This document shows, in pieces, positions 8,492-17,590 of a stretch of DNA of 64,000 nucleotides. A program made the position numbers and the translations under genes. This DNA comes from Myxococcales bacterium. GTDB taxonomy: Bacteria; Myxococcota_A; UBA9042; UBA3505. The stretch spans positions 1 through 64,000 of the forward strand of contig PBVT01000083.1 of the NCBI GenBank assembly GCA_002728755.1, given 5' to 3'. Position 1 is the stretch's first letter. Each line of letters begins with the position of its first letter. The notes below the pieces were generated by a model. That model made no database searches, had not been told where the DNA came from, and worked only from the letters and a program-made list of their open reading frames with translations.

Positions 8492-9744
8492 GGCAGGGCT
8501 TCTCCCCGCAATAACAGGTCGGCATCATCCGGACCCAGCTCCGTTTCGGGCTTATGTCGTAAGAGATGCAGGTAGCGAATCGCCCCCTGCACGAAAACAC
8601 GTTTGTAGCCGATATCACCAAAACGCATTTCGTAGGCTTTCCGCGCGAGATTGTTCATACCATCGCGGGTCTTCTTTTCGTTCAAGATACAACGATAGGC
8701 GGTCTGGTAGATGGCGCGTAGCCGATCTCCCAGCTCTGCCAGAAGTAACTCGGGTTCCCCTTCCAGCTGTTCGAGGTCGATTCGAACACCGGTCGGGTTG
8801 AACACATCAAAAACCGAGGCGAGGCGCTGTTTCAACGCTTCGTATACAGCCGCCCTACCCTCGAGAAAGGACTCGTTCGGGACGGCGTAGAAGATCATGA
8901 CGTTGCGGAACGCATGATGGGCACAGCCATCCACCAGCTCACGCAGATTGCTCAACAAAAGATCTTTGGCCCGTGTACTCATGCTCGGGACGATCTCTGC
9001 TTCATCAAAGAGAATGACCAGCCCCGCATAATCTACACGTCGTACAAGCTCCACCAACGATCGCAACATAGAGAAAGCCTGACTGCGGTCGAAGCGCTGC
9101 AGGATCCCCATGGCGTTATGGCGGCTATGGTCATAGCCCTCACCCATCAGCCATTGCATGGCGTATTGAAAGGTCTCCTCATCCTTCTGCTTTAAAGCCT
9201 GCATCGCAGCGTGAATGGCGCGTCCGAAGTTGGTGTTGTCCAGCCCTCGTGTCGCCTCTGCGATCCGATCATCAAAGAAGGCATCGGCGTCCGACAACTT
9301 CTTTTCCTTGGCTTCCTTGAAAATGCGCTGCATCCAACGTTGCAGAAAGGCGGCCAGCCCCGACTCGTTCCCATCCAGGAGCTCCTTGGGGCTCAAGGGC
9401 ACCATAAGGTTTCTCGCCACCGAGCGGTATACCAGAGACAGATCGGAGAACGGTGTCTCTTCGGGAGATAAGACCACATAGGAGACCACATAGTTTTCTG
9501 ACCAGGCCTCTTCACGAACTGCGTAGAGGAAATGGGTTTTCCCCCCACCATAGGTTCCCACAACGAGTTTGAATGTCGCCCCACCATCTTCGCCAATAAA
9601 GGTTTGAAGATAATCACTCGTAATCACAGACAGGTACGGATCCAGTCCCACTGAATACAGGCTGACACCCCACTCTGGCGGTGTCCCGTTACTACCCAAT
9701 GTCTCAACAATATGCCGCGCCAAGCGACCATCTATCACCTTCAT
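8488..9744 (-). CDS. BREX-type (DUF2791/BrxC-BrxD-like) P-loop ATPase
   Basis: 418 residues with Walker A GTYGGGKT (63-70) followed by HFLYAVREEA, and Walker B FDEAE (246-250). The layout (short N-terminal segment, GxYGGGKTH, a second conserved block SLVYRSVARNL, DEAE) matches ATP-binding proteins annotated as BREX-system DUF2791 domains. It overlaps both neighbours by ATGA (9741-9744 upstream, 8488-8491 downstream). It is distinct in sequence from the second ATPase, so the operon may encode a hetero-oligomeric AAA-like complex; that is inference. Confidence 0.68.
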   Translation of the reverse strand: MKVIDGRLARHIVETLGSNGTPPEWGVSLYSVGLDPYLSVITSDYLQTFIGEDGGATFKLVVGTYGGGKTHFLYAVREEAWSENYVVSYVVLSPEETPFSDLSLVYRSVARNLMVPLSPKELLDGNESGLAAFLQRWMQRIFKEAKEKKLSDADAFFDDRIAEATRGLDNTNFGRAIHAAMQALKQKDEETFQYAMQWLMGEGYDHSRHNAMGILQRFDRSQAFSMLRSLVELVRRVDYAGLVILFDEAEIVPSMSTRAKDLLLSNLRELVDGCAHHAFRNVMIFYAVPNESFLEGRAAVYEALKQRLASVFDVFNPTGVRIDLEQLEGEPELLLAELGDRLRAIYQTAYRCILNEKKTRDGMNNLARKAYEMRFGDIGYKRVFVQGAIRYLHLLRHKPETELGPDDADLLLRGEALP

Positions 9745-10613
9745 GGGGCCCCCAGATTTTTCAGCGCCAGCGCTCCAAAGTGCGTACCATGCCCACGGAG
9801 ATCTGTAGGAACATAGATATGATCGCCTTTCTTGCGAGTCTGCTCCCGAGTGGCCACTACAAGACGAATTTCAAAGCCTTCACCACTCAGTGGTCGCGCC
9901 CGAAACAGGTGAGTAGAAGCCATCAACCGTGTATACGGCTGGAATCCAGCCCGCGTCGGATTGCTCGCGAAGGCATCCTTCTGGTGTACAACATTAAGCT
10001 CCAACAGGAACTCCGAGACCGGCACTGGAGCTTCTGGGCTTCGTTCCGCGATACGATTGGCTCGTTGCAGAGCTTGTCGCACCAGATTCAGAAAATGCTC
10101 CCGCGCGAATTCCCCGTCGAAAAGCTCCGCGTAATGCTTGCGAAGAGCCTCGCCAACCTTATCTGCGTCCATCGCGACCTTGTCGAGAACCGGTCCCCCC
10201 TTACCCAGCGCAAGCTCCGCCTGCGCCACTTCTGCACGAAAGGTAATCACGAACGGCCCTACACTAAGCTCGGGAAAACGGCCGGAGACCGGTAATCCCA
10301 ACGCCTCGACGGCGCTTGCTACCGCCAGACCCAGGCGATCTTTCAGTCTTCGACTGGCTTCTTCGGCCTGACCAGAAAGAGCTGCCAATGCGGTTGGTAA
10401 CTCTGCGATAGACGAAACCTCTTCCATCAGTCGCGTCGCTTTCTGGGTTAATGCGGCAGCCTCGCCCCGCACCAGAAAGGCGTTCTTGTCGAGATCTCGA
10501 GACTTTCGTTCCAGATCGGACAGAGCCGTATGCATCTTGGCCAGTTCGCGTTGGAGACGTCCGACTCTACGGGTGACATCACCAAAGGCTGCGTTTTGCT
10601 TTGCTTCATCCAT
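9741..10613 (-). CDS. Unknown protein with N-terminal coiled coil, first gene of the helicase/ATPase operon
   Basis: 290 residues, ATG at 10613 preceded by AGGAAG at about 8 nt. Residues ~15-95 are rich in Leu/Ala/Glu/Lys heptads (RVGRLQRELAKMHTALSDLE, then ALTQKATRLMEEVSS) and predict a coiled coil. The C-terminal half is mixed alpha/beta with FVITFRAEVAQ and HYAELFDGEFAREHF segments and no catalytic motif I recognise. Its stop overlaps the next start as ATGA, which argues that it is a dedicated partner of the ATPases and helicase, perhaps a scaffold or target sensor (inference). Confidence 0.7.
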   Translation of the reverse strand: MDEAKQNAAFGDVTRRVGRLQRELAKMHTALSDLERKSRDLDKNAFLVRGEAAALTQKATRLMEEVSSIAELPTALAALSGQAEEASRRLKDRLGLAVASAVEALGLPVSGRFPELSVGPFVITFRAEVAQAELALGKGGPVLDKVAMDADKVGEALRKHYAELFDGEFAREHFLNLVRQALQRANRIAERSPEAPVPVSEFLLELNVVHQKDAFASNPTRAGFQPYTRLMASTHLFRARPLSGEGFEIRLVVATREQTRKKGDHIYVPTDLRGHGTHFGALALKNLGAP

Positions 10614-10688
10614 AGGTCGACTTCCTATCGGACTGTGCCGCCCTCGTAAAGAGCATTTACAGGACTTTGTAAGAAGACGACGCCGACC

Positions 10689-11246
10689 TTATGGCCCCAA
10701 CTCAAAAAGTTCCTCGGGGATCTGGATTCTTCTACCCCCGTCCAATTGCCCCCGCAGCATCAGAACATCGTCCACCATCGTCAAACAAATCGCCCGTCCA
10801 ACGTCGCCCCGCTCAAAGCCTTCCCAGGGCATAAGCAAAACAAATTCACGTCCACGGACACCGTAATCTAGAATCGCTATGGACAGAGGAGACGGAAGAG
10901 ATTCTCGTGTGATCAAAAGATCCAGCGATGGGAATTCAGAGTCTGCAAAATGAATAGTCACGTCGCCCGGAGCATCGGGAAACACCCCCGTAACCACCAA
11001 CTTCACCGATTCATCAATCCGAAAGGTGACCACAACGTCCTGCAGGGGGAATCGATCCAATAGAGCCAAACGTATATGTGCACGTCGCTCCATCCACCAA
11101 CGTGCGGCTCGTATAACTAGAGAACGGTCTCTTGGTCCATCACCCGCAAGGTAGTCCACCAACGCCGCTAAAGATATACGATAGTCTTCGCCGCTCGGGA
11201 CGTGTTCCGGCTCAATTACCGGATCATGCGGTGCCATTTCAGTCAT
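10689..11246 (-). CDS. Unknown protein upstream of the helicase/ATPase operon
   Basis: 185 residues from ATG at 11246, which follows AGGA closely. A GTG at 11306 would add 20 residues (GFFIPLDLSDRFRN...) but would intrude on the divergent pgsB leader. The sequence has an Arg-rich helix (RDRSLVIRAARWWMERRAHI) followed by alternating beta-strand patterns (VVVTFRIDESVKLVVTGV, DVTIHFADSEF). No signal peptide, membrane segment or family motif is seen. It lies 75 nt upstream of the coiled-coil gene on the same strand, so it may be the first member of the same transcript. Function unknown. Confidence 0.6.
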   Translation of the reverse strand: MTEMAPHDPVIEPEHVPSGEDYRISLAALVDYLAGDGPRDRSLVIRAARWWMERRAHIRLALLDRFPLQDVVVTFRIDESVKLVVTGVFPDAPGDVTIHFADSEFPSLDLLITRESLPSPLSIAILDYGVRGREFVLLMPWEGFERGDVGRAICLTMVDDVLMLRGQLDGGRRIQIPEELFELGP

Positions 11247-11353
11247 AGTCCTGATTCTGGCGTTCCGAAACCGGTCTGACAAGTCCAGGGGTATGAAAAA
11301 CCCCACAAATTGCAGATTCAGCCTACATCCAATAAGCTCGCAAGTCGGTGGGT

Positions 11354-12605
11354 CATGGAAATTTTCATCCTATGCATCTTGATTTCATTCGTGGTTGGCG
11401 ATCGTATCCTAGAGGGAACTCGCCTCAAGCGGCATCGTGAGCAAATCCCAATTCGGATCCATGTGAACGGTAGTCGTGGGAAGTCCTCGGTGACGCGTCT
11501 TATCGCTGGAGCCCTACGAGGCGGAGGGATTTCAGCTATCGCCAAGACAACTGGAACCACCCCCCGGATCATCTACGAAGACGGCTCCGAGACCCCCCTC
11601 TATCGATTGGGTAAAGCCAATATCAAAGAACAATTCCACGTTCTGGGTCTGGCCGCGCAGCGCAACCCTGACGCAATCGTAATCGAATGTATGGCCCTCC
11701 AACCCAGACTCCAGGCCATGTCCGAACACCGGATTATTCATTCCACCATTGGTGTCATAACCAACTGCCGAGAAGACCATCTGGATGTTATGGGCCCCAC
11801 CGAGCGCCATGTCGCGCAGGCCTTGGCCGGGACCACACCCGCAGGGCAAACACTGGTGACGGCAGAGTCGCAACACCTTGATATCCTTAAGCATGCCTGC
11901 CAAGAGTTAGAGTGCAATCTCGAGGTCGTCGCGACGGACGATCTGGAAGCGATCTCGAACGCGGAGATGGCTCGGTTCGGCTATTATGAACATCGGGAGA
12001 ATGTGGCTGTCGCGCTCCGTGTCGCCAAGCTCTGTGGCGTATCCCGTGAGGACGCAATGGTCGGCATGTTGAACGCCACACCAGATGTAGGTGCCCTGCG
12101 CATGTACGATCTGGAATTCTTCGGCCGGCAGATCTGTTTTGTTCATGGCTTTGCCGCCAACGATCCCCAGAGTAGCCATCATATCTGGGAACTATCCCAC
12201 CGGGTCTTTCCTGAATATTCACGACGTATCATGTTGTTGAATCTGCGAACGGACCGAGGCGACCGTTCCCGTCAACTTGGGGAAGCCATAACAACATGGG
12301 CGACACAGCCCGATTTTGTCGTATTGATGGGTACAGGTACACGAATCGCTGCACGCGAGCTCCTCAAAAAAGGTTTTCTGCCAGGACAGATCGTCTTTTC
12401 GGAAGGAACCTCAGCGCGTGATGTATTCGAACGAATCGTCGAACTTGTCGATCAGCGGGCACTCGTAGTAGGCCTTGGTAATGTCGCCGATCCTGGTCTG
12501 GCACTGGTCGGTCTATTTCGTAATCGAGGCGTACAAATTCCTATGAGTCAGCTCTACCCCACAACCCCACCCGAAGCGCAGCCGCCAGAGGTAGCGAATG
12601 GTTGA
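11354..12605 (+). CDS. pgsB: Poly-gamma-glutamate synthase subunit PgsB/CapB
   Basis: About 417 residues from ATG at 11354. A membrane segment (IFILCILISFVVGDRIL) is followed by a Mur ligase-like P-loop NGSRGKSSVTRL (38-49), then the conserved KTTGTTPRIIYEDG, ECMALQP and NCREDHLDVMGP blocks of CapB/PgsB. The enzyme is the ATP-dependent amide ligase that polymerises glutamate through its gamma-carboxyl at the inner membrane. A TTG at 11310 gives a longer frame, but known PgsB proteins begin right at the membrane helix. The stop overlaps the pgsC start by 8 nt. Confidence 0.93.
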
Positions 12606-13056
12606 TCTATCCACGATCTCGGTGGGCATTGGGCTCGTCTTCAGTTTCGTCTTCTCGGAGCTATTCTCGCTGGTACCGGGTGGCATGGTCGTTCCCGGAT
12701 ATATGGCCCTCGGACTGCATGAGCCAATTCGCGTGCTGGTAACCCTTGGTGTAGCTGTCACCACCTGGTTGGTTGTGGCGAGTCTGGCGCAACACGTCAT
12801 TATCTACGGACGACGCCGTACTGTGCTGATGATTCTAGTGGGCTTTCTGTTCAACCTTCTCTTTGAACGATATCTGATGATCTACCTCACATCGCAACCC
12901 ATGGAGTTGGTTGTTATCGGACAGATCATCCCAGGTTTGATCGCCATCTGGTTCGACAAGCAGGGCCCCATCGTCACGACCGCGACCCTGATTATCGCCG
13001 CTGTTTCCGTTCGACTGGTTCTGATTCTCCTCTACGGTTCGGAGTTGATGCTTTGA
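12598..13056 (+). CDS. pgsC: Poly-gamma-glutamate biosynthesis membrane protein PgsC/CapC
   Basis: 152 residues, almost entirely hydrophobic, with about five membrane helices and the family's N-terminal SELFSLVPGGMVVPGYMAL block. PgsC forms the membrane complex with PgsB for polymer synthesis and export. The ATG at 12598 lies inside the end of pgsB and the stop overlaps the TTG start of the next gene (TTGA), so the three genes are almost certainly translated as a unit. Confidence 0.93.
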   Translation: MVDLSTISVGIGLVFSFVFSELFSLVPGGMVVPGYMALGLHEPIRVLVTLGVAVTTWLVVASLAQHVIIYGRRRTVLMILVGFLFNLLFERYLMIYLTSQPMELVVIGQIIPGLIAIWFDKQGPIVTTATLIIAAVSVRLVLILLYGSELML

Positions 13057-14636
13057 GATTATTCTGGCGACCAACGGAAGTATCCAGCGTCCTGCTGGTG
13101 CTCGTGGCCATCCTGGCTGTGGGTGGCTTCGCCCTGGTGGAAAGTCATCGCGTGGTTCGCTCGCTTCCCCACGGGAAGCAAAAGAGTGAGGCGAGTCTTC
13201 TCACCCAGAAGGCATACGAAACCATCAAGCAGGCCCGCGAAGACCGACAGATACCTATCGACGAAACATTGGATCCCGCCGAATCCGGCCTTATCGGCGT
13301 AACCGTAAGTACCATCACCAGCAAGGCGGGTCAGCTTCCTGCCAAACAGACGAGTATCAACCCCAACTGGGGGGCCGTCTTTGTCAGCCTATATCGGAAA
13401 GCAGGTCTTCGGCGTGGCGACACCATCGCCCTGGGCTTCTCTGGCTCCTTCCCCGCCTTGAATATAGCGGCCCTCGCGGCCTGTAAGGTGATGGGACTAC
13501 GACCCATCATCATCTCTTCCGTCAGTGCTTCTATGTGGGGCGCCAACCATCCCCAGTTTACCTGGCTGGATATGGAGCTAGAGCTCATCAAAGCCGGTGT
13601 GTTTGATAAGGACTGGCATAGCTTGTACGCGTCCATGGGTGGGCTCTCCGACCAGGCCATTGGCCTGCAAAAGGCCGCCATCCCGGATATTCTTGCGGCG
13701 ATCACACGAACGATCGAACCCCCGATCAAATTACGGCGGAGCCAAAACGATCTCCCTGAAAAGAAATCGACTACGGTGGACGGTGAGGAGAGTGACGAGC
13801 CCGTGCTCCCTGCTGCCCCCAAAGCATGTGAGACCGACGAGACCTGCGATAAGGGCTTCCGCTGTACCCACGGACTCTGTCGTAAGAAATGTAAGTCGCG
13901 CCGTGGATGCCCAAGTGGCTCCACCTGCAAACGAGGATTTTGTCATCAACGGTGCAAAAAGACTGTCCCCTGCGCGGAAGGTCTACATTGCTATAAACGC
14001 CATTGTGTCCAATGCACGGAATCAAGCCATTGCTCGCCTGGTATGATCTGTAAGGACCAGCGCTGTGGGAACTGTACCGGTCACGAGGAGTGCGGTGACA
14101 CGGAGTTTTGCGGACTCGGCAAATGTTACAACCCCGATATCCTCACGCGAACAGTCACGGGGACCGATTTACGAGATCTGGTCCAAGAGCGTATCGACAT
14201 CTATAAGGCCGCGGCTGCTGGCTCTCCGATTCGGGCCTACGTCAATGTAGGTGGTGGGATCGCGTCGGTCGGCTCGCTACAAAGTAAGAAACGGTTCCGA
14301 CCGGGGGTCAACACACGCTCCAGCCTGGGCAAGGTACGGAAGAATAAAGCGGGCGTAATGCACCATTTCATTCGCAAAGGTGTACCCGTAATTCATGTGG
14401 TTCGATTACGCACCATGGCCAAGCGCTATGGTCTGGAATGGGCTCCCCTGTCCACCCCAAACCCTGGTACCGGTGGTGTATACGAAGCGGAGACCTACGC
14501 CATCTGGCTCGTATGGGCCGTACTAATCGTTATTCTGCTCGCGCTGGTCGCGATTACACGAGTGGACATCACCTTCCTGTTCCGCCGCATCTTCCGGAGT
14601 CAGGAGGGAGACGGGCCGGGGGCACCGGGCGTATAG
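13053..14636 (+). CDS. pgsW: Poly-gamma-glutamate system protein (PgsW type) with a 20-cysteine insert
   Basis: 527 residues, TTG start overlapping the pgsC stop. Membrane helices lie at ~10-30 and ~485-507. The core (NPNWGAVFVSLYRKAGLRRGDTIALGFSGSFPALNIA cut into two shorter conserved blocks, the ISSVSASMWGANHP block, and YVNVGGGIASVGS near 397-409) matches the poly-gamma-glutamate system protein family. Between residues 259 and 358 sits a segment with 20 cysteines in regular spacing (C-x5-C-x5-C-x4-C type), flanked by a charged linker (PEKKSTTVDGEESDEP). Such Cys-rich modules are usual in this organism's surface proteins but not in this family, so it looks like a domain insertion in the periplasmic part. 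Confidence 0.82.
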   Translation: MRLFWRPTEVSSVLLVLVAILAVGGFALVESHRVVRSLPHGKQKSEASLLTQKAYETIKQAREDRQIPIDETLDPAESGLIGVTVSTITSKAGQLPAKQTSINPNWGAVFVSLYRKAGLRRGDTIALGFSGSFPALNIAALAACKVMGLRPIIISSVSASMWGANHPQFTWLDMELELIKAGVFDKDWHSLYASMGGLSDQAIGLQKAAIPDILAAITRTIEPPIKLRRSQNDLPEKKSTTVDGEESDEPVLPAAPKACETDETCDKGFRCTHGLCRKKCKSRRGCPSGSTCKRGFCHQRCKKTVPCAEGLHCYKRHCVQCTESSHCSPGMICKDQRCGNCTGHEECGDTEFCGLGKCYNPDILTRTVTGTDLRDLVQERIDIYKAAAAGSPIRAYVNVGGGIASVGSLQSKKRFRPGVNTRSSLGKVRKNKAGVMHHFIRKGVPVIHVVRLRTMAKRYGLEWAPLSTPNPGTGGVYEAETYAIWLVWAVLIVILLALVAITRVDITFLFRRIFRSQEGDGPGAPGV

Positions 14637-14637
14637 C

Positions 14638-15306
14638 CTAGAAACGGTAGCCCACCCCAACCATCAACCGACCGTCCCAGGTATTCTGAAGTTTGACGCC
14701 TGTGATGGTGTTTCCGGTGGATTCGATTCGATCCTTATACGCTTCTGCCTGACTCGTATTGTAAGCGACCCGCAAACGCACGGGTATCTCGAGATTATCG
14801 GGAAGGTCTATCCGAAAGCCAATCTCCAGGGCGATGTTCGTAGAGTCGACTTTCAGAGCCTTTGGACCATTGCCATTATCCGAGACGCTGGAAGGTCTGA
14901 TGAATTCTGGTCCCAGCCCAAAGGTTACAGCGCCGAACCCTGTAGGCGCGTTCAACTTCAGAAGAAGCGGGATTCGCCATTGGCCTGCAGTTTTGCTCTC
15001 GGTAATCTCCACAACATTGTTGATGGTTACCCACCGTTTCAACTCGGAAGACTCGTAGAGAAAATCAAGTTCCAGTCCCACGTATTTGTTTACGTTCAGA
15101 TGATAATAAATGCCTCCACCATAAGCTGCTCCACCGGCATGCCCTTTGAAACCAATTCCGTCATCCGCCACGTGAAGCCCCGAGGGCTTATTAAAGTAGT
15201 TACCACCTGCGTAACCAAGCGCTCCAGCGGAGTGGGTCAGCTCCAAGGCCAACGCCGGCCCAGTCAAAAGAACAAAAATGGAGAGGAACAGGGCTCGTAA
15301 CTTCAT
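14638..15306 (-). CDS. Outer-membrane beta-barrel protein
   Basis: 222 residues with a clear signal peptide (MKLRALFLSIFVLLTGPALA). The mature part alternates polar and hydrophobic residues (YYHLNVNKYVGLELDFLYES, VPVRLRVAYNTSQ in shortened form) and ends GRLMVGVGYRF with the C-terminal Phe typical of BAM-inserted barrels. The size suggests an 8-strand OmpA/OmpW-like barrel. Its stop lies 1 nt beyond the pgsW stop on the opposite strand. Ligand and role are unknown. Confidence 0.78.
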   Translation of the reverse strand: MKLRALFLSIFVLLTGPALALELTHSAGALGYAGGNYFNKPSGLHVADDGIGFKGHAGGAAYGGGIYYHLNVNKYVGLELDFLYESSELKRWVTINNVVEITESKTAGQWRIPLLLKLNAPTGFGAVTFGLGPEFIRPSSVSDNGNGPKALKVDSTNIALEIGFRIDLPDNLEIPVRLRVAYNTSQAEAYKDRIESTGNTITGVKLQNTWDGRLMVGVGYRF

Positions 15307-15331
15307 AGGAGATTCTCCGTCGGGGCTGATT

Positions 15332-17503
15332 TTATTGGGAGGACTTGAATGTGAAGGGCCAGTTCACCACGCAGATACCACCCTCCGGCTTCTTGAAGCG
15401 CAGCTTTCGAATATTCTTAACAACACACTTTCCTACTCTTTTATCGGGGAGCGTGTTCTTGGTGATCTTCGCTCCATCCACCTTTCCGGTCTCGGCGATG
15501 GTGAATCGAACACTCAATTTCCCCTGTAGCTCGGGTCGTGCCTGCAGCTCGCGCTCATAGCAGAACCGGAAGGCACCAGCGCGCTTCTTACGCACCTTTT
15601 CGATATCACTCTTTTTACAGAATCCGAGGGGACGCGCTTCGGGTTTCGGCTTGGGCTCGGGCTTGGGTTTCGCGACTATTTTTTTCTTGGGTGGCACATA
15701 GATCCGAAGGGCGATCTTACGTTCCGCCCGGCCGTCGGTCTTACCGTGCACCAGCGTCGTCAACAACCGTTGCCAGCGGACAGGCTTTTCATTTCTGGCA
15801 TCGATCACGATCCCTTCCAGGGGCGTATTGGTCTCGAGCCAGTCCAGAGCTGCCACAAGCTGTTCTGGTGCCGCTCCATCTGTGCCCAGGGGCAAGATCA
15901 CCGTGAGACCATCTTTCCCCGACTTGGTCTCAAAGGGTAGAGGCTCTTCTGTCTCCAGGGCCTTGAGCGCATCGCTCAACGCCGTACCAACCTGAAGAAT
16001 CACATGCTCCTTTTTTAAGCGGACCGTCGGCCAGGAGGTATGTGGTGGTTTTTCCGCAGCGGCATCGCTGTTGTTTACATCCGTAAGCCAGATCGACAGG
16101 GACCGGGTAGACTCGTCCGTGGGTAGAGCCAGAGAATGTACATCATAGATATTGGCCGCGTTGAGGATCTCCGTCGCTGCGCTGAGAAGATCGGGGCGGG
16201 TATCACCCGATATTACCAGGCTAGGCGCACCCTTTTCCGCCATCGCGTGTTTGAGCATACCGCCTGCTTTGGCAATCTTACCTTTTCGTTCACGGCCTTC
16301 GAGGGCGAGAAGATCCGTGCCCACCAGCTTTTGGGCCTCCGTAGCGGTCCAGGTTACAGAGCCATCGGCTCCGACTCCAAGTTGTGGGCTCTGTACGGCA
16401 TAGACACCCTTCTTATCCACGAGCAGAAGGCGCTCTGGCGCGGCCGCTGGTGCTCCCGTACCTGCGCTCACCGGCATCCAGATAACATTGGGGGATTTGG
16501 CCGGTGATGTCTCTCCTCGTAATACCTCCGGTGGAAGCGTCGCTGTATAACTCGTCACCAGCTTCACAACCTTCTTCTTAAGCTCCTGGTATCGCGGATC
16601 TCCAGTCTCTCCGGTCACAGCCAGCTTGGCGAGCCGATCAAAAGCACGAGCCATGATCAAGCTCCTTGGACCCATGCGACCTTTTAGAATCGCAGGAAGC
16701 TTATGTTTGGTATTTGGCATCGAACAACCCACGACCGCATTATCAATGGCGCGCTCGGCGTTGATCGCGGAACAGCCCAGGCCTCCCTTCGGCATAACCA
16801 CGTCCAGGAGCGTCTGCAGATCATCGGTTGTGGCGCATTGCGGACAGGCAAGGCCCCGAAGAATCATATGGGCTTCTTCCGGCGAAGCGGCCTTAAGGGC
16901 TGCGTCTGTGGAGAGAACCACTCGAAGCGCCATCGCCGTCGCCAGATCTCCCTGGGCACCTCCCGTCGGCCCCTGGCTATCTGCCACGCCCGCGAGGGCC
17001 AGAGCGGCGTCTAAATCCGTCGTATGCTTGGCTAAAGATTCCAGACGGGACCGTACCGCTTCTAATTTGGTACGCGTTTCCGCTGCCTCTTCGGCTGTCA
17101 CAAGTGCCAGTGCCGGATCGATCACCGTGGTGATCACGCCCTGGAAATCCGAGGGTTGGTCCAGGGAGCCCGCCATCGAGCCCTGCACATAGCCAAGGAT
17201 CAGCGCGTCATCCAAGCCAGTCGCGAGCTCGGCCAGGGCCGTACGGGCCTTGCCATCGGACGGAGGTTGCGCGTAAGCGGCCGTCAATTGGTCATACAGA
17301 CCTTTTTCAATTCCATTGGCGGAACCTGCAACTGCCTCCTGGAGGACGGCTACAGCCTTCTGTTCGTCAGCGCTCTTCTTCGCCGCGATCTCCGCGGCCG
17401 AGGGGCCGGTGTTGGTGTTCGCTTTTTTCGCACCCTTTTTGCCGCAGCCGGGGGCCAACATTATGAGCACCATCAAACTGACAACGAGTTTCGTCGGGGT
17501 CAT
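15332..17503 (-). CDS. Lipoprotein with AgmX/PglI-type C-terminal domain
   Basis: 723 residues. MTPTKLVVSLMVLIMLAPGC is a lipoprotein signal with Cys20 as the lipidation site, followed by a Lys-rich start and a long mostly helical region rich in Ala. A Lys/Pro stretch (KPKPEPKPKPEARP) leads into the C-terminal ~100 residues: CYERELQARPELQGKLSVRF, then TIAETGKVDGAKI and CVVKNIRKLRFKKPEGG. That block is the AgmX/PglI C-terminal domain, a TonB-C-like fold common in Myxococcota gliding or envelope proteins. RBS AGGAGGT precedes the ATG. The exact role in this organism is unknown. Confidence 0.8.
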   Translation of the reverse strand: MTPTKLVVSLMVLIMLAPGCGKKGAKKANTNTGPSAAEIAAKKSADEQKAVAVLQEAVAGSANGIEKGLYDQLTAAYAQPPSDGKARTALAELATGLDDALILGYVQGSMAGSLDQPSDFQGVITTVIDPALALVTAEEAAETRTKLEAVRSRLESLAKHTTDLDAALALAGVADSQGPTGGAQGDLATAMALRVVLSTDAALKAASPEEAHMILRGLACPQCATTDDLQTLLDVVMPKGGLGCSAINAERAIDNAVVGCSMPNTKHKLPAILKGRMGPRSLIMARAFDRLAKLAVTGETGDPRYQELKKKVVKLVTSYTATLPPEVLRGETSPAKSPNVIWMPVSAGTGAPAAAPERLLLVDKKGVYAVQSPQLGVGADGSVTWTATEAQKLVGTDLLALEGRERKGKIAKAGGMLKHAMAEKGAPSLVISGDTRPDLLSAATEILNAANIYDVHSLALPTDESTRSLSIWLTDVNNSDAAAEKPPHTSWPTVRLKKEHVILQVGTALSDALKALETEEPLPFETKSGKDGLTVILPLGTDGAAPEQLVAALDWLETNTPLEGIVIDARNEKPVRWQRLLTTLVHGKTDGRAERKIALRIYVPPKKKIVAKPKPEPKPKPEARPLGFCKKSDIEKVRKKRAGAFRFCYERELQARPELQGKLSVRFTIAETGKVDGAKITKNTLPDKRVGKCVVKNIRKLRFKKPEGGICVVNWPFTFKSSQ

Positions 17504-17590
17504 CCCTACCTCCTGTTTGGGTGGGTGACACTAATCCGAAGTGTCCGTTTTTTCAAGACCGTACTCTACAGCGTCGCCAGGCTCGCGATA

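Noticed and set aside
5443-11246. Complete BREX system
   Set aside because: No PglX methylase, PglZ phosphatase, BrxA/B or BrxL gene is present in the window; only BrxD-like ATPases and a BrxHI-like helicase.
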